Source: Lumbricus rubellus (taxonomy: Eukaryota; Annelida; Clitellata; Crassiclitellata; Lumbricidae). Taken from it: a DNA stretch of 64,000 bases. The stretch is from the NCBI GenBank assembly GCA_945859605.1, contig OX243827.1, positions 29,149,141-29,213,140 on the forward strand, read 5' to 3'. A model generated the notes under the pieces. It was not told the origin of the DNA. It worked only from the letters and a program-made list of their open reading frames with translations, and ran no database searches. Shown here one piece after another: positions 1 to 12,500 of the stretch. The position numbers were made by a program, and so were the translations under genes. Numbering within the stretch: the first letter of the stretch is position 1; each line of letters opens with the position of its first letter.

Positions 1-599
1 GCGCATAATAGCAGCTTAACTATCGGTCTTAATTTCACATTTAATCTACATTATCTTTTGAAATATACAATTCTGCACGAAGTACCCTAAGTTAAATAAT
101 TATAGAGATGTAGAAATTAAAGATTGCATGATTATTCATGATTTAATCTTAAACTTTAATAAGGAATAATCTAGCAAGGGATGTCGGAACCTCCGATGGT
201 CTGAGAAACCAAACTACAGACTATTTTTGGAGCAGGGAACCAGCGTAGACCACATGGCTGCGTCAGACCCCGTACCCGCACAACTACTGAGCTCTGCATA
301 GCTTTCATGGCATTGTAGAGGAGTCTGGGATTCCTCAACAACGCTGCATAGCAGTGCATTTGTTTGAGTGGTATATCTGGAATATTCTACTTATGTTAGT
401 TTGAGTCGTCCGAAAGAAAATATTATTTTGCTTAACATTCAGAAAAGACTGAAAATAAACAAATCAATAATTATTATTATAAACCTACTTCAGATTAGGC
501 CTAACTAGCCTATATATTATTCGCTGCAGTCTAAATGCGTGTAGGTTTTGAAGACAATCCTAATTATTATGTCGTGCTCATGTGTGTGTCCCTTTGCAG
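1..599. other. Intron of gene A, no feature seen
   Basis: This AT-rich stretch lies directly upstream of the TM6 exon of gene A. In genes B and C the preceding ICL3 exon encodes a peptide ending KKRGEIR or KKRHEIR and lies 0.3-1.1 kb upstream of the TM6 exon. I do not find that exon here, so it must lie before the window. No coding segment, repeat array or RNA gene was recognised. Confidence 0.6.
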
Positions 600-2584
600 A
601 GCGACGATTTGGAACCTGTCGGTGATGTGTCCAGTGCTTGGCCTTGGTTGGCTCTTTGGCGTCTTCTCCGTTTCCTTCGATCACGTTGCCTTCCAATACG
701 TGTTTGTCATCGCCAACTCTCTGCATGTAAGTTCGTCTCTGTCTAGGCCTACGCTTTCTTCAAAACACATTCAATGGACAATGCTATAATAATATTATTA
801 CAAAGACGTTTGTGATTTCATAAGGCACATTAGCATAACTGACACGTTTGTTACCAAAACTGCACGTGCCTAATAATAGCCTAATAATCATGCATGCATG
901 TTCAATTGTCCATGCGTGGATATTCAATGTCCAGAACGTCTACCACAGGCCATTATAATTAGCCTATGTCTTTCTACTGTCTAAGCAAAATTTTACAGCG
1001 GAAAGGACAGCTCTTGATGAGTCGACGTTTTCTTTCACTGGCTTTAGCACTCGACATGGTAACACCAGGTCCTGTCAATGATGATTAGAATTTAGTGCAA
1101 TGTCTTAAATGCTGTTAATCTCAAACAGGAATCTCATCCAAGAGAAAATATTTAAGTAGCAAGGCTTTCTGACAACTGTAAACGGTATATCATCGAACTA
1201 GATGTCCAGAAGTGTCTGCCTTCTTAGTTTTCTTCTCTTTGCTTTTACAGGGACTGCTCATCTTCATCATTTACGCACTTTTCCATAACAAGGTGAGTCA
1301 AATCACTATCACCAACTAGCATTCACATACCGTTAGCTTTCATAAACAAGACAGTTAAAACACATGCGAACGTGTGTAGGCTATTTGCAAGATGGCTTCG
1401 ACAAACATTATTTACAGTGGCGACGAGTTTTCCACTCCCCAAAACTAATTTTAAATCAAATGTCATGCAGTACGCTCCCGAAACTTATAAGATTTTGTAA
1501 GACCTCAACTCCGCGAATCCTTGGTTGGGATCTGCGCAGGAATCCGACAGCTCAGAGTTTTCAAGATCTCTCAACATCGATTTCAATTGGTAGCCTTATA
1601 ATTCGCACTTGTTTGGTTTAAATAATTTTACGTGTTCCATGGCAATCGAGTCGTCAAACTTAAGGACAGATAATCATTCTTGGACTTCGACCCAATTAAT
1701 TTTACTATTGACATAAATATTTATAGTTACATAGTTTCAATTTCACTTCGACTGGCAATGTACTATGGGGTACGGAATCCTTACAAGCTGTGCGTGTTTG
1801 AAGACAAGAATTCGTTTGAGATGACTAGCTCTTTCACTCAAGTTAAAGGAGCCGGAAGATATACATTAGGCCTATTCCAGAACAGTTCTTAAGTCCTATA
1901 GCCTATGCAATCATGTGTATGCTTAGGCCATGTCCCCAGATCTATCACTGCAATATTTCCTTTTAGAAAATGAACGAGAAAATATCCGCCGTCTATTACA
2001 AGTACATTGGCATCTGTCGAAAGACCGATCCGAATGTCTCCACCAAGTTGACTTCATCACAAGATCAGTCTACAAGCTCCACATCAAACACTCAGATGAC
2101 ATTGGCTCAAGAGCAGTCTACAAGCGGAGCTGCACCAGCCTATGTAGTAATAGCAACCACTTCAGCGCCAGAGCAGTCTATAATAAGCCTCGAACCAGCC
2201 TACGACTCATTAGCCAACAACCAGATGACTTCAGAACCAGAGCCTCAGTCTCCATGCGCACCAGAGCAGTCTAAAAGCCTAAAACCGGCACACGACCCAT
2301 TAACCAACAGCAAGATGACTTCAGAACAAGAGCAGTCTACAAACCCCAAACCACCCTTCGACCTATTAGACAACAACAAGATGACTTCAGAACCAGAGCC
2401 TAAGTCTCCAAGCGCAACTGTTGTCTACAGGACAGTGTGCTGGGAAACAAGGCAGATAATCACCGAGGAACAGCTTTTGGACATCGACGATTCTGACAAG
2501 TTTGCGTCAACATACGAAAGTGAGCGAGACACCATATACAGCCAGCAACACGATGAAAGTGACGACGAGGCAAAAGAAGCCTGA
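600..2584 (+). CDS. Adhesion GPCR paralogue A, 3' end only (TM6, TM7, cytoplasmic tail)
   Basis: Three exons are visible: 600-726, 1251-1292 and 1967-2584. The first enters in phase 2 (its A completes an Arg split by the intron) and encodes TM6 and the start of TM7, beginning [20 protein letters not shown], which is typical of aGPCR TM6. The second, of 14 codons ([14 protein letters not shown]), finishes TM7. The third encodes [20 protein letters not shown] and then a hydrophilic Ser/Thr/Pro/Glu-rich tail of about 205 residues, ending at TGA 2582-2584. The tail holds several degenerate repeats of the form (K/Q)MTSE(P/Q)E(P/Q)..S...P..D.L.N and ends in an acidic segment containing DIDDSDKFASTYESERD. 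Splice sites are canonical (ttgcag, gtaagt, tttacag, gtgagt, ttttag). The ectodomain and TM1-TM5 lie before the window. By family the protein is a plasma-membrane receptor; ligand and G protein are unknown. Confidence 0.93.
1967..2584 (+). CDS. Gene A terminal exon: repeat-rich cytoplasmic tail
   Basis: The exon follows acceptor ttttag at 1961-1966 and opens in phase 0 with AAA ATG AAC GAG. After a short basic juxtamembrane segment it becomes low complexity, with imperfect ~30-residue repeats rich in Glu, Pro, Ser and Thr (EQSTS, SEPEPQSP, LKPAHDPL). The last ~50 residues are more ordered and acidic. The homologous exon in gene B is frameshifted and truncated, so A carries the longest tail in the window and is probably closest to the ancestral form. 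Ser/Thr density suggests phosphorylation, but no kinase site is assigned. Confidence 0.85.
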   Translation, partial: KMNEKISAVYYKYIGICRKTDPNVSTKLTSSQDQSTSSTSNTQMTLAQEQSTSGAAPAYVVIATTSAPEQSIISLEPAYDSLANNQMTSEPEPQSPCAPEQSKSLKPAHDPLTNSKMTSEQEQSTNPKPPFDLLDNNKMTSEPEPKSPSATVVYRTVCWETRQIITEEQLLDIDDSDKFASTYESERDTIYSQQHDESDDEAKEA

Positions 2585-3759
2585 AAATACCAGACATTTC
2601 TTGTACAACACTAAGTTATGAGACTAACTCATTTATTCTAGGAGACTTCGAAATCACTTATTGCAAAGTATTGCACAGAAAATTCTACAGTTTCCATCCT
2701 CTTCAATTGTACTATTCATGGTAATGCAAACGTAGGTCTACATCAAGATCTTATAGCCACAATTATATATAGCACATGCTGGATCCAGCTAATGACCGAA
2801 GTAAACCAATATCCAGCTTATCAGTCCGCGACAAGGAGAAGCATGCTCTCAATAAGCAATTTGAAAAAAATTCCAGTGGGATTCTTGTTTATGTGTTATT
2901 CTTTTAGTTTCCTTAGATTTAATTAATTACTTCTGTCAAGATCCTGTGCATTATTTTATTTCCTGGTAGCATGTCAAAACGTGACGCGAATTTGCAGCAA
3001 GGTTAACGGTGCTAGTAACAATGCTTTCCATAAACTTGCTCATCATCGGACAGTAGGCCCTATTTCAATAACACAGCTCTTTTTGAAGTTGCTGCTCGGC
3101 TCTTTTGCATCAAGATTTAATCAAGGATATCATTCAAGTAATTCATAATTATTGTAAGCTTAGTCATAGACAACATTATAAAATTTTAATACGGATATTC
3201 TTATTTGTAGCGTTGGCACTCTATTATTAGGCCTACGCTTAAGTACTAATTGAATAATTACATGTATACTAGCAAGATAAAAAAATATGAATTGTAATCA
3301 GGAATTAATTTAATGGTCAAGGTTGGCATTAGCATTTGACTTTTCATGGCTTGTTGAACAATAGGCCTACTTGATGATAATTATATTATTGAAACAGTGT
3401 ACTTGTTATATGAAAAAATTATAGGCCTAATTTTCGTGCATCAGCCTAGGCTGAGCTATCTGTAGAAAAAGTCCCCATGAAAATTATTATTAACAACTGT
3501 TTACAACATCGATTTTCCTCACTCAGATAATTATGCATGCGGGTGTTTTTATGATAAGCTGGGTAAGTTCTAACAAAATAGACCAAATCTCAAAACTATC
3601 TGACCGATCCATAAAAATTATTACGCTGTTGTAAAATGTAAATAATATTATAATAATATAGGCCTGCGTGTCTCAATCGGCCTAGGCCTTTATGTGCGGT
3701 TTCGTTATTAGCCTAACCTAATTTTAGCTGCCTCCAAGATTAGGCCCACTTTTTGGCAG
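2585..3759. other. 3' flank of gene A
   Basis: No coding segment is seen. The stretch around 2950-3030 (TTATTTCCTGGTAGCATG and following) matches the flank downstream of gene B at 24365-24450, so it belongs to the duplicated gene-plus-spacer unit. It holds many TAGGCCTA and TACATGTA palindromes. I could not choose one polyadenylation signal with confidence. Confidence 0.6.
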
Positions 3760-4360
3760 CTTGCGCGTAACCTATAATTCGTCAGAAGGTCTTAATTCGG
3801 TCACACTGATGTCTAAAATACAGGAATCATACAAAGATGGTGAGCAAAAACCAAGTCGGAATTCGGTAATGATCCTGGAGGTCAGTACACTGAGACATAG
3901 CAATGATTATCATAATAATCGTTTAATTTCAATTCGACACAACGCATAGATCTTACAATCCATAGTATGAATGGATGGTCACAAGCTATTACAGTTATCG
4001 CATTTCGCTGTCGGCAGCCAACAGGATGCTCATCACGTCCTAATAATTTTACCATAGACATTTGCCTATTGGAAAGATAAGTAGACCGTTGGGAAGCGAT
4101 CCATCCATCGAGCGTGCATTCTTCGTGTCTGAACCAATATCGTAGGCCATGTGGCCAATGGTGAAGAAGAAATAATTTCAGACATACGACTTTGAAGTCG
4201 AGAACGCAATGACACAAGCGGATGAGCTGAAAATTAATACCAGAAACAGAAAGTTGAAATTGAGCAATTACATGTAGGGCATTGTAGGCCTACTTTCAGC
4301 AGTCGAAACGGATGCACATCTGTTAAACATTAATATTCGGCTATAATATTGCACTGTGCT
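3760..4360. promoter_or_regulatory. Conserved upstream block of gene B (left part)
   Basis: About 100 bases near 3790-3890 (CTTAATTCGGTCACACTG, then CAGGAATCATACAAAGATGG) recur with few changes upstream of gene C (30775-30875) and more weakly upstream of gene D (50890-51000). A second block at 4160-4230, containing TTTGAAGTCGAGAACG, recurs at 31170-31240 and 51040-51100. Retention in three spacers fits a promoter or 5' UTR region but may only reflect shared ancestry. No TATA box or start site is assigned. A hAT-like insertion at 4369 separates this block from the coding start. Confidence 0.5.
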
Positions 4361-4368
4361 GCAGCGGT

Positions 4369-6348
4369 CAGGGCTGAAAGTGAGCCGGGTCTGGCCGGAT
4401 CTCAGACCCGGTGTAGTGCGAAATACTATCCGGGCAACAAATACTATCCGGCCACGCCAATTCGTTGCCAGGATACAGTCTCGCACGACATACGTGCGAA
4501 ATCCAATCCGTTGACAAATACTATCCGGGTTGATTTTCGAGGTTTATCAGGAATAATTCGCTTTTTGATGCATATAACTCGGTATGCAAAGAACTATTGT
4601 AATACATGCAATGCATGTAAGTGATATAATGGGCTAGTCACATTGCGAGTGTGCAAATAAATGTGGGAAAACGTTATTTTTACGAACGAAGCGGTGTTAA
4701 GTCAGTAGGAACTTGTTTTCTATTTTTAGAATGGAAAATCCGTGTTCGAAATTGGATCGTTTATTAAGGAACTTTATACACGAAAATAGGGTGTCGAACC
4801 ATAAAAAATTTAAAATTTTATAATGCTTTTCAAATACATCTGTGTAACTCCGTCACTGGTTGCACTCTGCAAATACCAGTCCCATGCCTGAATAAAAAAA
4901 GGAGGGTGTCGCTAGTGAGTTTCGTTACCACAAGTGACTTGAAGTGAGGCTTAACTGCAAATATTACCATATAATAATATAACATCTCTGCAGATTCTGT
5001 GAATAGAAACAGCTGCAACTAATTAATCACCTTGATCATCCATCCTCAAAACAACTTAACCTCTCGATCGGTTCTTCTCCATGAACCCTTAAATCTGGCA
5101 ATTATTTAATACTGTTTACCACGTTATGGTTGCTTTACTATTCCTCGATCTGTAGGCTTAAACCAGGGATCTATGTGCGTCAAGTTAGCAAGCATATTGG
5201 GGTTGAGATTCGCCAACCATATTCGATTTGCGGGTGACCTCCCTAGAAGGCACAAACGCCAAGCACGCGCGAACTGGTAATTTCACTTGGTAAATTCACA
5301 TATTTGGACTCTATCCATCCCAGAGCACTTAATAGGACATATTAAACACCATCAGCACTACCCAGAACAATAGTCGCGATTGCGTTTAAATCATCATTAT
5401 TCCTATTGTAGCCTTCCAAATATCACATATTATCGACCGTGTATTTCAATCCATCAAATGAGCAAAGTTTGGCACTTCAAATGTCATACTCAGACCCTAT
5501 CCATCCAATAAAGCTTAACAGGGCATACTAATCACCATCAGTACTACCTAGACGTAAAGTTTGGCACTTGAAATGTCATACTCAGACCCTATCCATCCAA
5601 TAACGCTTAACAAGGCTTTATAATCACCATCCGAACTACCTACCTAGACCAATAGTCGCTAGAGTGTTTAAATCATTATTGTCACTATTGTAGCTCTTCA
5701 AACTTCCCAAATTTTCGACCGTGTATTTGAATGTGTAAAAACGGACTTACGATTTAAACGCTCTAGCGACTATTGGTCTAGGTAGTTCTGATTGTGATTA
5801 TTAAGCCCGGGGGCCAGGTAGCGCAATGGATAACATGCTGGCGTAGAGTGGGGAGGTCACACCCGAAACGAATATGTATATCGCGAATCTCAATATCAAT
5901 ATGCCTGCTAACTTGACACACATCAGGGATCGCAGGTTACAAAGGCCTAATCTTCAGAATTTATGACCAAAGTTTCGGAGACATTGCAACGCAATAAGAT
6001 TGCAATAATGTCTCGTTCATGATAAATAAATAGACTAAAGGTAGAGGGATTTCTAATTATGTAATATTATTTATAAAGATCCCGCATTCTGCTTTCCGCA
6101 ATCAACTAGCCTACAAGCAGCCCGGATCATATTTGTCAACGAAAACGAGGCTGGGGCGTCTAACGTTGCTATCTGACGTCATTTGTCACGTGAACCAATG
6201 ACAGAGAGTTTCGGATAGTATTTGTTGCCGGATAGTATATCGCACTACACCGGCACTCATTTTGAGCACTAGAGTAAATATCATTATTATATAACGCCTT
6301 GTGACCCATAAACAGACCCGGCAAATTTTTAGACCACTTTCAGCTCTG
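4369..6348. mobile_element. hAT-like foldback DNA element, non-autonomous, ~2.0 kb
   Basis: The ends are inverted: CAGGGCTGAAAGTG at 4369 and CACTTTCAGCTCTG ending at 6348. The flanking octamers GCAGCGGT (4361-4368) and GTTGCGGT (6349-6356) match at 6 of 8 positions, as expected for an old hAT 8-bp duplication. A second inverted pair lies inside (GGTGTAGTGCGAAATACT near 4411; its complement near 6220-6252). Longer imperfect inverted arms pair 5165-5250 with 5850-5935 and 5635-5690 with 5747-5795. A ~100-bp direct duplication (CATACTCAGACCCTATCC) lies at 5485-5620. No transposase ORF is present. Genes C and D lack the insertion at the homologous site. Confidence 0.72.
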
Positions 6349-6356
6349 GTTGCGGT

Positions 6357-6528
6357 ATGTGGAACAAAGTTAGTGAACAAAGTTAGTGACGAAGGTAGAA
6401 AGCACATCAATGACGATTAAATCATCGATTGTTATTATTTTACAGAAATCTAAACGTAGCCTATATCTTTAAACCACAAATGACGAGACGAGACGAGAAG
6501 ACAGACTCTGAGCGTTGAAAACTCTGAA
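6357..6528 (+). promoter_or_regulatory. Conserved 5' leader of gene B
   Basis: The ~170 bases before the start codon align with the leaders of C (31330-31491) and D (51185-51339). All share ACAAAGTTAG, a pyrimidine-rich stretch ending TTTTACAG or TTTTTCAG, and GACGAGA...GAAGACAGAC just before ATG. The conserved TTTTACAG looks like a 3' splice site, so a 5' UTR intron ending near 6446 is plausible. This is inference from paralogue conservation; transcript data would be needed to place the start site. Confidence 0.5.
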
Positions 6529-6592
6529 ATGTGGATCCTATATTGCTTGTGCCTCGTCGTTCCAGCATTCGCGGTATCCGACGAAAATGACG
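6529..6592 (+). CDS. Gene B exon 1: start codon and signal peptide
   Basis: ATG at 6529 opens [20 protein letters not shown], a short n-region, a hydrophobic core and a likely cleavage after AFA. Genes C and D have a matching 64-nt, phase-1 first exon beginning ATGTGGAT, each followed by gtaagt. This three-way match fixes the start codon. Confidence 0.9.
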
Positions 6593-9500
6593 GTAAGTCA
6601 TGCTATTTAAACTATCTAAATTCGTAGTTTTTACTTCAGAATCCGAATAAAAAATAAATAAAATGTTAAAGCGGATATTATTTTAATAGCCGTTTATTAA
6701 AACCCTTCGGATCATCCGTTTTTCAAACTTTCAGACCTTTATCAGAATTCGCCTTTGAAGTCTCCTCTATCTGATCACGATAAACTCTAGGCAATCTCTC
6801 TTATAATACGACGCAGCGCTCGTAAATAAGCCGGTGCTCTCAGCTTAGCTTTAGACTAGCTCTTTCGAAAGATGTAGCTTACAATTATGAAATTATAGAT
6901 ACGAAACTCCTTCAACTGAACATGTGGAAGGTTTCTTTTTCTCATAAAAAGAATAAGGAAGCATCCTGTGACCATTTTCTCGCCATCAAAAACCAGGACA
7001 CTTTTTGGAAAACCGATAATTGTAATTCCTTAAATAGACATGACCAGGGCCTATAACAGATCAGCAGTCGAGGACCTGGCTCACAAGAGCTTAAAGCCTA
7101 CTATATGAACGGGCGAAAATCAGATGTGCAAATCCCAAAGGCCGATTAGACCTAATTGAGAGGGGGAAATGTGTGCTTGCAGCCCATATTTTAATGTGTC
7201 GATCGCATGCGGCCCAAATTATTCATTTAACCAGAATTGAAAAATTAGCTTAGGAGTAGGCCTATGCAGGATTGTTTTAACAATTTCTGGATTTGTCTTA
7301 TACACAGTCTTAAATTGTCTTTAAATTGTTGAGTAGAGTCAGTAGACTGTTGAAGTGGATTGTCCCCCTTTTAGGCTGGAACTGCTAGATCTAGAATTCT
7401 AGATCGTTAGTACTGTTACACTCATCAGCAGACCGGAGCAATAATGTTCTAACTGCCTCATCGGCCGCAGTGCTCAGTTGAAGTAACCATATTAAGACCC
7501 ACAGTGTCCGCACTACAAAGCAATCTTTAATATTTCATATAAATTGTCAACTTCACTTTCGTTGCAATTTCGTTTTTTTATGCTACAAACTTTAATATTC
7601 TATTATTGGCAAGGAACTGACGTTTACAAGATCCTTGTTGACAATATATTTTCCTTTTTCTTGTCAGAAACCGAGACAATTTTGCCCCCTTACCTAAGCC
7701 ATCGGGACACCGGGACACACCATAAAAAATCGGGACATGTTCCGGAAAACCGGGACGTATGGTCACCGCATGCTATGGCCCATGTAGTAATGTCTGGTGA
7801 TATTGACCTAAATTGATATTGAAAATATCTTCTGTAATAGCATTGCTTTGTCGTAAAGACAGGAACAGCTGGCTAACGTACAAGATCAACGCAATTTTTT
7901 TCTCTTACATTTTAGAAATCATTTGTACATGCTCTATTCCGAATTGTAATGGCTGCTTTGACAAGGAATACAGCGAATTGCTAAAAGAGGTAAATACACG
8001 ATCAGGTCTTCGCGAAAGCTTACATGTATAATATAATTTATTATTAACTTATTTTGCACATCCTAAGACGTGTAAAAAGAATTTTTTCCCATTTTCAAAC
8101 GTCATTCCATCGGACCATCAGGCTATCGATTTAATCACAATACGGCAATTAATATCAAGAAATTCAAAACTTAGAAAAGTTGCCATGAATTGTTTCGATT
8201 ATTAGAGCTATTTCAGTATAAGCTTAGGCCTATTCAAAAGCAAAACAAAGGAATAGTCAAAATGGCGAAGCAAACAGTGTAAGAGTAGGCTATAATTGTA
8301 CAAAACAAATATCAGACAAGCCTACAGACATGCAGCAGTGCGGCACACAGAGTCCCATGACAATAGGTATGAAAATCGAAAAGCCTATATCGCAAAGAGG
8401 ATTAAGTTGATGTTAAAAGCAATTTTGAACCGACAGTTCACGTCCGAATGTCTATCAGAAACTGTCTTTAAATTTGTAGCTGATGTTCACAAAACACATT
8501 ATGCATTACTCGTAATTCACTCGATGTGTCCTTGGCTTGCTCTGTCATACTGCGTGATCTTTGCTGTCCAGTCTCTGAGGTGGCAGCGCGTCGTGTACTT
8601 CGCTCTTCGGCTAGGGGTGAGCTTCAGATCCCGCGGGTTCGCTTGGCTATAATTAGCCTAAGCAGCGCCGTGCTTTCTCGGTCGTGGGCCTACTGTCTGA
8701 AACGACTTCCCGGTTACGCTTCGCTCTCTACTTGTGGTCTATTCGGCTGCGTTCTACCAGTCTTTCAAGTCTTTTTTCTTTGTTCGTGGTTGGGCTGGGA
8801 GTTCCTCTGAGTAATATCTTGAAGGGGCACTATATAAATGTTCTGAATGAATTAATGAACTTTAAATTTCAGTCTTTAGGACAGGCCCACATTATACAAA
8901 TAATTCTATTGAAGGTGAGTATATTGGAAAAAGACGCTTCGTGGGAAAAGACGGCATCAGCATTGACCGTGTCCAACATGAACGACAGCGACGTCATTGA
9001 AAACGGAACACAGAAAAAGGCATGTCAGCACATGCATAATAATTATATTGAATACCGCCATACATCCATAGACACGGCATGGTGGCGCTAAATAAAAGCA
9101 CAGTAAGATCGATGTGCCTGTAATAATTCCATTACAACTTAATTCCATTACAACTTAATTCCATTACAACTTAATTTCATTACAACTTAGTTCCATTACA
9201 ACTTAGCCTAATTCCATTGCAACCTAATTCCATTACAACTTAATTCCATTACAACTTAATTCCATTACAACGTAATTACATTACAACTTAATTCCATTAC
9301 AACTTAATTCCATTACAACTTAATTCCATTACAACTTAATTCCATTACAACTTAGTTCCATTACAACTTAATTCCAATACAACTTAATTCCATTACAACT
9401 TAATGCCATTACAACTTAATTCCATTTCAACTTAATTCCATTACAACTTAATCTTATTACAACTTAAATTCATTACAACTTAATTCCATTACAACTTAAT

Positions 9501-12500
9501 TCCATTACAACTTAATTCCATTACAACTTAATTCCATTACAACTTAATGCCATTACAACTTAATTCCATTTCAACTTAATTCCATTACAACTTAATTCCA
9601 TTACAACTTAATCTTATTACAACTTAAATTCATTACAACTTAATTCCATTACAACTTAATTCCATTACAACTTAATTCCATTTCAACTTAATTCCATTAC
9701 AACTTAATTCCATTACAACTTAATTTCATTACAACTTAAATTCATTACAACTTAATTCCATTACAACTTAATTCCATTTCAACTTAATTCCATTACAACT
9801 TAATTCCATTACAACTTAATCTCATTACAACTTAAATTCATTACAACTTAATTCCATTACAACTTAATTCCATTTCAACTTAATTCCATTACAACTTAAT
9901 TCCATTACAACTTAATTCCATTACAACTTAATTCCATTACAACTTAATCTCATTACAACTTAAATTCAGTACAACTTAAATCCATTACAACTTAATCTCA
10001 TTACAACTTAAATTCAGTACAACTTAAATTCATTACAACTTAATTCCATTACAGTTTGACCATTGCAACGATTAACGGTTGTTGTTAAGGATTAAAAATG
10101 TTCTCTTCATTTCCAGAATCTGGTTGAAATCGCCAGACAATTAATAGCCTTGACCAGCAAGAGCGAAGGTCTGAGATCAGGGAATCTAAACGCGTCGATC
10201 ATGATCATAAACCAATTGGCTGCTCTACTACGCGACCGAACCATTCACCCAAACGAAACGATTCTCGAGGTACGACTTTCATAATAGTTACGTAGACTTG
10301 CAATCGATTCGCAGCAAACATTCTTAAATTTAAACTCATTAATAAAAAGTGCATGTTTAGATCCGACTAGCTATTAGCCATGAGTAGTAAGGGTAGTGAT
10401 GATCTTAGAGCTTTGTGTCCGTCTGCTTGTCTGCGTGCATATTTCTGTCTATAGCTTTGTCCGTTTACGCATGTGTCTGTGTCTTTGTCTATCTATTTGT
10501 CTGTGTTAGACTGTCTGTGAATCATCACCTAATTAGTATGCATTGCGCAACGCATTAATATTCATAGCTCAACTCATTAATATTCGTTGTGCAATGTGCA
10601 GTCTGGAATGTTCTATAATAATTAGCCCATTAATCGCTTGCTTAAGTGCATCATTCTGTCAACCTTTGACCGCATAATGCACCAGACGTGACATGCCCCA
10701 GGCAACCAATATTCCATTACCCTGCAATAATGCACAATTAAATGCGTAGCTTTTACCAACGGAATTAAGCAAATTTTTCTTCTGTTTGACAGGCGATGCA
10801 GCCAATCGTTCAAGTGATCAGCAACGTTCTTCAACGGAACAACACTGAAGCGTGGAGAAAACTCGTGAAAGTAAATCGAAAAGATCTTTTCAGCAAAGAC
10901 ACACGCAGTGACAAATTAGCAGATGATTCCGTTTATAACTTAGTATTTTATTTTATTTAATCACGGGAGGTATGTCAGTTCAGAAGCTTCCGATGTAAGC
11001 GCGAAAAGAAGTATGACCCAATAAAACATAATAATTCTAAACGGTAGGCCTAAGCTTATCTTTAATTTAATGGGTCTTATCAATCGTATGTTCCATAATT
11101 ATATACTCATTGGTAGGCCTATAATTGATAAACTGCATGTAATTGCAGCCTACATAGCGACGGGTGTAGCCTACAGAATAAACAAAGCGAAAAAAGCCTT
11201 ATCGCACATCCTAAGTATCAATAGGCTATAATAATATGCCTAACACTATTATTTTGATTATTTGTTTCACTACCAACGATAGGAGAATTGAGCCTAATAT
11301 GTTTTGTGCAATTAATAATACATTTATTCGAGTCATTTATCTTTTCTTGCCTCACAGGACAGGAAGCATTTTTACTCGAAAATAAATAAACTTCACACCC
11401 ACAGTAGGCCTAACTGTAGGGCCTATACCAGGCGACTAATCTTTGGTTGGCTGTCTTAGGTTCTCGGCGGATGTTCTAATTTTTTAAACTTTACTGCCAA
11501 CCTTTGTACACCCTGTCGATTCTCAAAAATATTAATAATATAAGATTTAAGCTAAAGCTCGTATGTTTCCCTATGGATTACGATCGTAGGTCTATACAAT
11601 TTCACTCGAGGCACTTTATTGACTTATTCTTTACGCTGTTACAGTACAGATTATTATCAGATAACATATAATACATTACTCGTATTTTGTTATATTTTGC
11701 AAGAAATGCATGAGTAATGAATGAGTTTGTTCTGTACTATTTGTGTGAATGTAGGTGAACAAAACTATTGCAAGTGGCACATTGTCCAATAGTGACAATC
11801 TCGGACAAATTCTATCGACGCTGAACATTACAGGACACAAGATTGTAAACGCAGCCAATTTGGGTAAAATATGTAGTTCAATTAAAACTGAAAATGTCAA
11901 CCAACTTTACTATTCATTATCATAATTGCAGCCTCATTACAGTGAACAATCCTATAAATATGCTGGTGCCCTGCGTTTGGTTTTCAAGTGGCGCTTTATA
12001 AAATTTAGAGATGATAATTACAATCATGAATACATATACGATTGAAAATGGCGATTACATATGACGATTACGATTACATTTACGACTACGATAGTACAAT
12101 TTCTAAGTTTACCCCAAAAAAAGCCCAAGAGTAGGCCTACGCCTCATCAAAATATTGACTCTCAAGAATATGATACCATGCATCAGAAATTCAGCATTAG
12201 TCACAAGGTAGGCCTAATAATACTTTGCAGCATGATAAAGTTTGGCCTCTGAAATTTCTATGCGTCAGAGAGACCATAATAGATCTAATTATAGTTTTTA
12301 AAAAATTCTTAAAAATTTTTAAAAAAAATTCCATTGTCTGTTTATAACTCTAACCTCACCATCTTGACTTACATTTTATGTTCAGGGGTTATCCAGGTTA
12401 GCGGGACCTGTCCCTTTCTGGATGACCCTTTCTGAGTGTTCACCGTTCTTACAATCAAGGTGTCCTGCGAACATTAATTTTATTCCTGTGTAGCCTAGTA

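Noticed and set aside
5813..5875. tRNA-Arg-like start (GTAGCGCAATGGATAACATG)
   Set aside because: A-box-like only; no B box and no cloverleaf. It lies in the foldback element and pairs with 5165-5250, so at most a distant tRNA-derived fragment.
9126..10054. CRISPR-like array
   Set aside because: The 16-bp units are directly adjacent without unique spacers, and the context is a eukaryotic intron; it is a minisatellite.
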